Assembly (NCBI GenBank): GCA_038146925.1
Contig: JAYQSP010000006.1
Span: 248,001-312,000, forward strand
Length of the DNA: 64,000 bases
Reading direction: 5' to 3'
Source of the DNA: UBA830 sp038146925
GTDB taxonomy: Bacteria > Pseudomonadota > Alphaproteobacteria > MPNO01 > UBA830
In this document: in pieces, positions 58,586 through 64,000 of the stretch
Position numbering within the stretch: position 1 is the stretch's first letter
How the letters are laid out: each line of letters opens with the position of its first letter
Made by a program: the position numbers and the translations under genes
Notes under the pieces: model-generated
What the model was told of the DNA's origin: nothing
Databases searched by the model: none
Seen by the model: the letters and a program-made list of their open reading frames with translations, nothing else

Positions 58586-60634
58586 TCAGTCGTCGTAGCT
58601 CCGGCGGCAATCGAGCGAACCGGCGTCATGGACGTTGACCGTCCAGCCCGGCGGCACCACCGAGGTGCCGCCCGCTTCCTCGATGATCATGGGGCCCTGG
58701 AAAACTTCGCCCGCGCCCATCTTCTTGCGGTCCGTGATCGGACAGTCCGTCCAGTCGTCGCCGAACCAGACCTGACGGCGCTCAATCACAGGATCGCCGG
58801 CATCGTCGGCGGTGAAGCTGAGTTCCGGCTTGTCGATAAGGCCGAGAGAAAACAGGCGAATATTCACAAGTTCCACGTCGCTGTGGCGGTCCGCACGGCC
58901 AAAGGTCTGTTCATGCCGGTTGTGGAACGCCTCGCGCAGATCGTCCCACGTGGCATTGTCCGGATCGCAGGGGATGGACAAGGTGAAGGACTGGCCGACA
59001 TAGCGCATGTCGACCGTGAAGGTATGTTCGTGACGGTCTTCCCCGAACCCGTCAGCCGACAGCATCCCGGCGGCCTCCTCGCGCATGCCGCCCGCTTTCG
59101 TCTTGAATTCTCCGATATCGAGGCTGTCCAGCGGACCGCCCCAGGCAGTGACAAAATCGTGCCGCAGATCTGCCAGCAACTGCCCCAGCGCCGACAGATG
59201 CCCCGGGAACCGCGGCACGATGACCTGCGGGATCGACAATTCTTCGGCAACCAGAAACACGTGCATCGGCCCCGCACCGCCGAAGCCGAGCAACGCGAAA
59301 TCGCGCGGATCGAAGCCGCGATGGACCGAAACCTCCCGAACTGCGCCGGCCATTTTGGACACCGCGATGCGTAGCACGCCGTCGGCAAGCTGAACCGGCG
59401 ATCCGGCGCCATCGCCCAGCTTGTCGCCGAGGTCCTTGAAAGCCTTTTCCGACAGTTCCTTTGAAAGCTGCAGCCCGCCCGACAGCGTCCGGTCGGTCGG
59501 CAGGCGGCCGAGCATCAAATTGGCGTCGGAGATCGTTGGTTCCGTGCCACCACGCTGATAGCAGGCTGGTCCCGGCATGGCACCCGCACTCTGCGGGCCG
59601 ACTTCCAGCGTGCCGTCGGGCTGGACCCAGGCGATGGAACCGCCGCCGGCGCCGATGGTGTGGATATCCAGCTGCGGCACCTGAAGCGGATAGGCATCGA
59701 TCTGGTTGGAATGGCTGATCCGCGGCGTCAACTGGTGGATCAGCGCTACATCGGTGCTGGTGCCACCCATATCGAATGTTATGCAGTCGTCGACACCCGC
59801 CATTTCGCAGATACGCACCGCGCCGCCGGCGCCGCCGACCGGGCCGGACAGGAACGTACCGGCTGCGAACTTCGCCGCCTGGTCCAATGTCATGACGCCG
59901 CCGTTAGAGCCCATGACGTTCACCGGCGCGGAAATGCCCTGCCCTTCGAGTTCGCCCGCCAGCGTATCCAGATAGGTCGTGATGACCGGGGTCAGATACG
60001 CGTTAAGCACGCAGGTGGAGAAGCGTTCGAATTCGCCTTTCTCCGGCACCACGCCGGTGGACGCGCAGACCGGGATATCTCCGGCCAGTTCCTGCAGTTT
60101 TTCAAGCGCCACTGCCTCGTTCGCATCGTTGCGATACGCATTCATGAAGGCAATCGCGATCGCCTCGACGCCGTTCTCGCGGAACCGCTCCATGATCGGC
60201 GCGAAATCGATCTCGTCCGCGGGTTTCAGTATTTCGCCGTCCGCCGCCACGCGCTCGTCGACCTCTATCCGAAGATCGCGTGTGACCAGCGGCTTGGGTC
60301 GGACGAATTTGATATCGAACAGTCCGCCGATCAGGCGCCGCGTCCGACCGATTTCCAGCGTGTCGCGGAACCCTTCCGTGGTGACCAGACCCGTCTTTGC
60401 CCCCTTGCGTTCCAGCAAAGCGTTTGTCGCAATGGTGGTGCCGTGCACGAAGGCGCGTATTTCCGCGTAATCGATCCCCAGCTTCTCCAGCGCGCCCAGC
60501 ACGCCTTCCCACTGCTTGCCGGGAATGGACGGGACCTTCTCGGAGAGAAGCTCCTGCGACTCGGTATTCAGGCACAACAGGTCGGTGAAGGTGCCGCCGA
60601 CGTCGATGCCGACGATATATTTTTGTTCTGACAT
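58586..60634 (-). CDS. Hydantoinase/oxoprolinase family protein, subunit A
   Basis: HyuA-type subunit of 682 residues, actin-like ATPase fold. The two phosphate loops are GIDVGGTFTDLLCL at the N-terminus and ITFDMGGTSTDVALI mid-protein; HTIGAGGGSIAWV and LLGFGGAGPMHVF follow. With subunit B it forms ATP-dependent cyclic amide hydrolases (N-methylhydantoinase, 5-oxoprolinase, caprolactamase) or acetone/acetophenone-carboxylase-like enzymes. The gene lies 10 bases after subunit B. Confidence 0.93.
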   Translation of the reverse strand: MSEQKYIVGIDVGGTFTDLLCLNTESQELLSEKVPSIPGKQWEGVLGALEKLGIDYAEIRAFVHGTTIATNALLERKGAKTGLVTTEGFRDTLEIGRTRRLIGGLFDIKFVRPKPLVTRDLRIEVDERVAADGEILKPADEIDFAPIMERFRENGVEAIAIAFMNAYRNDANEAVALEKLQELAGDIPVCASTGVVPEKGEFERFSTCVLNAYLTPVITTYLDTLAGELEGQGISAPVNVMGSNGGVMTLDQAAKFAAGTFLSGPVGGAGGAVRICEMAGVDDCITFDMGGTSTDVALIHQLTPRISHSNQIDAYPLQVPQLDIHTIGAGGGSIAWVQPDGTLEVGPQSAGAMPGPACYQRGGTEPTISDANLMLGRLPTDRTLSGGLQLSKELSEKAFKDLGDKLGDGAGSPVQLADGVLRIAVSKMAGAVREVSVHRGFDPRDFALLGFGGAGPMHVFLVAEELSIPQVIVPRFPGHLSALGQLLADLRHDFVTAWGGPLDSLDIGEFKTKAGGMREEAAGMLSADGFGEDRHEHTFTVDMRYVGQSFTLSIPCDPDNATWDDLREAFHNRHEQTFGRADRHSDVELVNIRLFSLGLIDKPELSFTADDAGDPVIERRQVWFGDDWTDCPITDRKKMGAGEVFQGPMIIEEAGGTSVVPPGWTVNVHDAGSLDCRRSYDD

Positions 60635-60644
60635 TTTTTCCTGC

Positions 60645-62654
60645 TCACGCTGCTGTTGCGGGTTGAGAAACCGTGGCGCGCATCCGAACGCGGTCGCCTG
60701 GCGCGGCGCCCACGATATCGAGGCTCGTTGGGCTTACGACGACAGCGTCGCCCTCGCCCGCGATCCTGACCCAGGCGCGCAACGGGGCGCCTCTGCCCGT
60801 GACGAGCTCGGCCAGATCGCTATCGGACACGCCGATTTTGTCCGCCAGCGCCTGCGGCACCAGAATCTGCCGCCGCGGCCCGTCCGCGAGTTCTTCATTC
60901 GCCAGCTCCAGCGTCGCCCATACGCGTTCCCCGGCCATGTCTTTTCGGCGTGCCTCGGTCGCCGCTGCATCGACAGCCCCGTCCCGTAAAATCACGCCGA
61001 AACGGGCTTCGGCATCGGCTTCCGACAGATACCGTTCGGCGACATCCGCCCGGACCTTTTCTGGATCCCGCGCAAGCGGGTCGCCGTACCCGCCGCCGCC
61101 GGCCGTTTCCTCGCGCACGATGTCTCCGGGCCGCAGCGGGAAGCCGGATACCTTGCCGGGCATGTCGGACGGCTGCACGACCTGACCGTCGCGAATGACG
61201 GTAAAACTGTTCGCCGCCCCGTTGGACGCGCCCTCCACGCCGTAGGGGGGAATCACGTTCTTTTCCGAGATCACCGACAGCGCGCCGCGGCCCGACAGGA
61301 TGCGCACATCGCGGCGCAGCCCGAAGCCGCCGCGGAATTCGCCGTCACCGCACATACCTTCGCGCACCTCGCAGCGTTCGATCCGCAGAGGGAACTGACC
61401 CTCGACCATTTCGACCGACTGGATCGAGTTGAAATCCCCTTCGTTGAAACTCCGCACCGCGTTGGAGCCATCCACGCTGTCGGAGGCGCCAGTGCCGCCC
61501 GCGGGCCATTCGTAATGAATGTAGTTTCCGCCTTCATCGCCCGCGCCGGAAATGATGACATGGTTCGCACCGCCCTTCAGATCGCCGACCGTCATTTCGG
61601 GCGCGACCTTGCCCATCGCCGCCGCGACCACGGAATCTATCAGGAACTTGCATTCCGCCATGCCGCCGCAGGGCGCATCGTTTCGGGCGTTGATGAAGGT
61701 CCCTTCTTCCGAGATCACGGTGATCGGATTGAACGAGCCCTGGTTGATCGGCGTTTTCGGATCGAGGAACGATTTGACGATCGTCCCGACCGCGTTCAGC
61801 GCCATCGCCGGGCCGCAATTGGTCGGGCCGTTTGTCTGCGGCGACGTGCCGGTAAAATCGGCTGTGATCTCGTCGCCCTTCACGGTCAGCTTCAGCTTGA
61901 CCACCAGGGGGTCCGGGTTTGTGCCGTCGCTTTCGATATAGCCTTCGGCGAAATAATCACCATCGGGACGCTCGGAGATCTTGGCGCGCAGCTGGCGTTC
62001 GGACCGGTCGATCAGTTCTTCGATCCCGCTCAGTAACCCGTCGCCGAACCGCTTGTAGAGACGCTGCAGATGTTCTTCCGCCTTGCGACCGGTGCCGACC
62101 ATGGCATTGAAATCGCCCAGCCGTTCGGAGCGCGCGCGCATGTTGTTGAACAGCAGGTTCATGAACGGCTCGTTAAGCACCCCGCGGTCGCAGATCTTGG
62201 TCGGCTCGATCCGGATGCCTTCCTGGATGATCTCATTCACCCGGCCGGACAGGCTGCCGGGCGTCATGCCGCCCACGTCGTTCCAGTGACAGCGCATCGC
62301 GGCGAACATCCCGAGTTTACCGTCGAAGAACACCGGCTGAAGCATCAGCACGTCGTTCAGATGCGTACCGCCCGTATAGGGATCGTTGTGAAGGAACAGA
62401 TCGCCTTCGTTGATATCGTCCTTGAACGTGGCAACGACCTGCTGCGTCGAATACGGCACAGCGAAGATATGGATCGGGTGATCCGCCAGCCCCTGGGCCA
62501 CCTGACGACCATCCGCCGACATCAGCGCGCAGGAGAAATCGTGTCCTTCGTAGATGATCGGCGCATAGGAGGAATGGATGATATTCGCCCGCATTTCGTT
62601 CACCACGGCGATGAGCGATTCCCGGATCAGTTCCAGCTGCACAAGATCTTTCAA
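60645..62654 (-). CDS. Hydantoinase/oxoprolinase family protein, subunit B
   Basis: HyuB-type subunit of about 669 residues. LIRESLIAVVNEMRANIIHSS at the N-terminus, HNDPYTGGTHLNDVLMLQPVF, GMTPGSLSGRVNEI and TGTSPQTNGPTNC are diagnostic. The tail with RPGDIVREETAGGGGYGDPL is also conserved. No ATG is near the N-terminus; a TTG at 62654 has GGAGG five bases upstream, and a TTG at 62666 is the alternative. First gene of a five-gene leftward unit. Substrate unknown, a lactam or cyclic imide being most likely in this setting. Confidence 0.93.
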   Translation of the reverse strand: MKDLVQLELIRESLIAVVNEMRANIIHSSYAPIIYEGHDFSCALMSADGRQVAQGLADHPIHIFAVPYSTQQVVATFKDDINEGDLFLHNDPYTGGTHLNDVLMLQPVFFDGKLGMFAAMRCHWNDVGGMTPGSLSGRVNEIIQEGIRIEPTKICDRGVLNEPFMNLLFNNMRARSERLGDFNAMVGTGRKAEEHLQRLYKRFGDGLLSGIEELIDRSERQLRAKISERPDGDYFAEGYIESDGTNPDPLVVKLKLTVKGDEITADFTGTSPQTNGPTNCGPAMALNAVGTIVKSFLDPKTPINQGSFNPITVISEEGTFINARNDAPCGGMAECKFLIDSVVAAAMGKVAPEMTVGDLKGGANHVIISGAGDEGGNYIHYEWPAGGTGASDSVDGSNAVRSFNEGDFNSIQSVEMVEGQFPLRIERCEVREGMCGDGEFRGGFGLRRDVRILSGRGALSVISEKNVIPPYGVEGASNGAANSFTVIRDGQVVQPSDMPGKVSGFPLRPGDIVREETAGGGGYGDPLARDPEKVRADVAERYLSEADAEARFGVILRDGAVDAAATEARRKDMAGERVWATLELANEELADGPRRQILVPQALADKIGVSDSDLAELVTGRGAPLRAWVRIAGEGDAVVVSPTSLDIVGAAPGDRVRMRATVSQPATAA

Positions 62655-62728
62655 AACGGCCTCCAACAGGTTCGATGGGCGGATCGGTCACCACGATGTA
62701 GCAGCCGCCAAGCTTGATTCCAAGATAA

Positions 62729-62746
62729 TTTTACACTAACGTAAAA
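62729..62746. promoter_or_regulatory. Palindromic operator between hydantoinase operon and acyl-CoA ligase
   Basis: TTTTAC-actaac-GTAAAA lies in the divergent gap, about 75 bases from the subunit B start and 118 from the ligase start. The TTTAC...GTAAA form recalls operators of acyl-CoA/branched-chain catabolism regulators (MerR- and TetR-type). No regulator gene is adjacent. Confidence 0.55.
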
Positions 62747-62863
62747 TGAAATTGCAAAGTACTTCGCGGCGGGGATGAATCCGATCTAACAGACCGGACC
62801 CGAAACTATTGGCCGGGGCGGTTTCGCGCTCTAAATTCACGTCATAAAAAAGGCACAGGCGTC

Positions 62864-64000
62864 ATGACAGAACCTACCTCCCACGTGGACACTTTCATCA
62901 TCGACAACATGCCGGGCCGGGAATTGTGGCCCGATATGGACTATTCCGTTCTGCCCGAACTCGCCGCCTACCCGGCCCGTTTCAACGTCGCAGACGTTTT
63001 AATCGATCAGCAGGTCGCAGCCGGATACGCGGATACAGCGGCCATTATTTTCGGCGACGAAACCTGGACCTACAGAGACCTGATGCATCGTGCGAACCGG
63101 ATCGCGAACGTACTGGTCGAGGATTACGGCTTCGTGCCCGGCGAACGGGTGCTGATCCGCAGCGGAAACCATCCGATGCTGATCGCGTCCTGGCTCGCGG
63201 TGCTGAAGGCGGGTGGCGTTGCGATCACTACCATGCCGGTGCTGCGCGAACGCGAACTCGTCTACATGATCGGCAAGGCGAAAGTGCGTTTCGCCATCTC
63301 GCACGACAATCTGGCGGAAGACATCGACAAGGCCAAAAACGGCGCGCCGGATCTCGAACACATCCTCTATTTCGGGGCCGAGAGGGACGATTCCCTCGAA
63401 AAGGCGATGGACGGAAAATCCGACGCATTCGACAACGTGGACACCGCCGCCGACGACCCGGCGATCATCGGGTTTACGTCCGGTTCCACGGGCACGCCGA
63501 AGGGCACACTGCATTTCCACCGGGATATTCTGGCCGCCGCGGACTGTTTTATCGGTCATGTGGTCAAGATCCGGCCCGGCGATATCGTCTGCGGCAGCCC
63601 GCAGATCGCTTTCCTGTACGGTCTGTGCGCCTTCATCGCCGATACGTTCCGTTTTGGCGCAACAGCCGTCCTGCTTGAACGCGGCACGCCGGAAGCTGTG
63701 CTGCAGACCATCCAAAAGCACAAGGCGACGATCTGCTTTTCCACCCCGTCCGGCTACAAGCTGATGCTGGACAAGGCGCGCAACTACGACCTCTCGTCCT
63801 TGCGGGAATGCATCGGCGGCGGCGAACCGCTGCTGCCCGCCATTTTCAACGAATGGAAGGAGATCACCGGCGTCGAGATGATCAACGGCCTCGGCATCTC
63901 CGAGCTTCTGCATATCTTCATCTCGGCCAGCGGCGACGACATCAAGCCCGGCGCCATCGGCAAGGCAGTCCCCGGTTTCCAGGTCCGGGTAGTCGATGAA
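62864..64000 (+). CDS. Acyl-CoA ligase, benzoate / 2-aminobenzoate-CoA ligase family (partial, cut by window end)
   Basis: The first 379 residues of an AMP-forming CoA ligase; the gene runs off the right edge. SHVDTFIIDNMPGRELWPDM at the start and ITTMPVLRERELVYMIGKAK are typical of the benzoate-/2-aminobenzoate-CoA ligase group. The ATP loop is FTSGSTGTPKGTLHFHRDIL, and FLYGLCAFIADTFRFGATAV and CIGGGEPLLP follow. It would activate an aromatic acid such as anthranilate. ATG at 62864. Divergent from the hydantoinase operon. Confidence 0.92.
   Translation, partial: MTEPTSHVDTFIIDNMPGRELWPDMDYSVLPELAAYPARFNVADVLIDQQVAAGYADTAAIIFGDETWTYRDLMHRANRIANVLVEDYGFVPGERVLIRSGNHPMLIASWLAVLKAGGVAITTMPVLRERELVYMIGKAKVRFAISHDNLAEDIDKAKNGAPDLEHILYFGAERDDSLEKAMDGKSDAFDNVDTAADDPAIIGFTSGSTGTPKGTLHFHRDILAAADCFIGHVVKIRPGDIVCGSPQIAFLYGLCAFIADTFRFGATAVLLERGTPEAVLQTIQKHKATICFSTPSGYKLMLDKARNYDLSSLRECIGGGEPLLPAIFNEWKEITGVEMINGLGISELLHIFISASGDDIKPGAIGKAVPGFQVRVVDE

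Noticed and set aside
1..64000. CRISPR array, prophage, transposase or integrase genes
   Set aside because: No regularly spaced repeats, no phage structural genes and no transposase motifs were seen. The tRNA-His 3' end shows no nearby integrase or repeated copy that would mark an attachment site.

Overview
The window reads as chromosomal DNA of a GC-rich alphaproteobacterium; the genus cannot be told from sequence alone. The grounds are a glnB-glnA pair, a suf operon led by an Rrf2 regulator with sufU and sufT, a LivHMGF-type importer, parE, and dense gene packing with many ATGA/TGATG overlaps. I see one tRNA (His-GTG), no rRNA, no CRISPR array, and no transposase or IS end. Four sites fit the -24/-12 consensus of sigma-54 promoters very closely, so RpoN control is a theme of this window.

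0-9 kb: a small unknown protein, NAD(P)HX repair (nnr), an atypical crotonase, a tail-anchored coiled-coil protein behind a sigma-54 promoter, and a cysteine hydrolase coupled to a nitrile-hydratase-beta-like protein. Divergent from these is a cofE-cofD-cofC operon for coenzyme F420. A parvulin, a cupin and a polysaccharide-deacetylase-type hydrolase follow. 9-15 kb: a PEP-CTERM protein gene and a complete branched-chain-amino-acid-type ABC importer (two permeases, two ATPases, a binding protein). 15-21 kb: an SDR, then a tightly coupled five-gene operon: AbrB-type membrane protein, APH-fold kinase, enolase paralogue with altered active site, 2-hydroxyacid dehydrogenase and FAH-family enzyme. 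21-33 kb is mostly housekeeping: tRNA-His, an aminotransferase, a CBS-domain gene broken by a one-base frameshift, glnB-glnA, a YciA thioesterase, parE, small secreted proteins, a DEAD-box helicase and a stand-alone Lrp-type ligand domain. 33-40 kb: a PaaY-like protein and the suf operon (rrf2-sufB-C-D-S-U-T-A). 40.7 kb: a second PEP-CTERM protein.

41.7-64 kb is an accessory catabolic region. It holds an IclR-controlled ring-hydroxylating dioxygenase set of BenABC type with two tandem alpha subunits and an alcohol dehydrogenase, and a clear enamidase homologue with a PF06684-type protein. It also holds a divergent HpaB-type / RutA-SfnG-type flavin oxygenase pair, an orphan TRAP binding protein, a class A FAD monooxygenase, a maleate-isomerase-like protein, and an operon of hydantoinase/oxoprolinase B and A, class III aminotransferase, EthD-like and carboxymuconolactone-decarboxylase-like proteins. 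The last gene, cut by the window edge, is an acyl-CoA ligase of the (2-amino)benzoate-CoA ligase family. Together these suggest oxidative opening of an aromatic or N-heterocyclic compound followed by hydrolysis of cyclic amide or enamide intermediates. The substrate is not identified.

The observations I rate highest are: (1) both PEP-CTERM genes share a -24/-12 promoter and a 16-bp upstream box at nearly the same distance (71 and 73 bp); (2) the enolase-paralogue operon; (3) the enamidase/dioxygenase/hydantoinase region; (4) F420 genes in an alphaproteobacterium.
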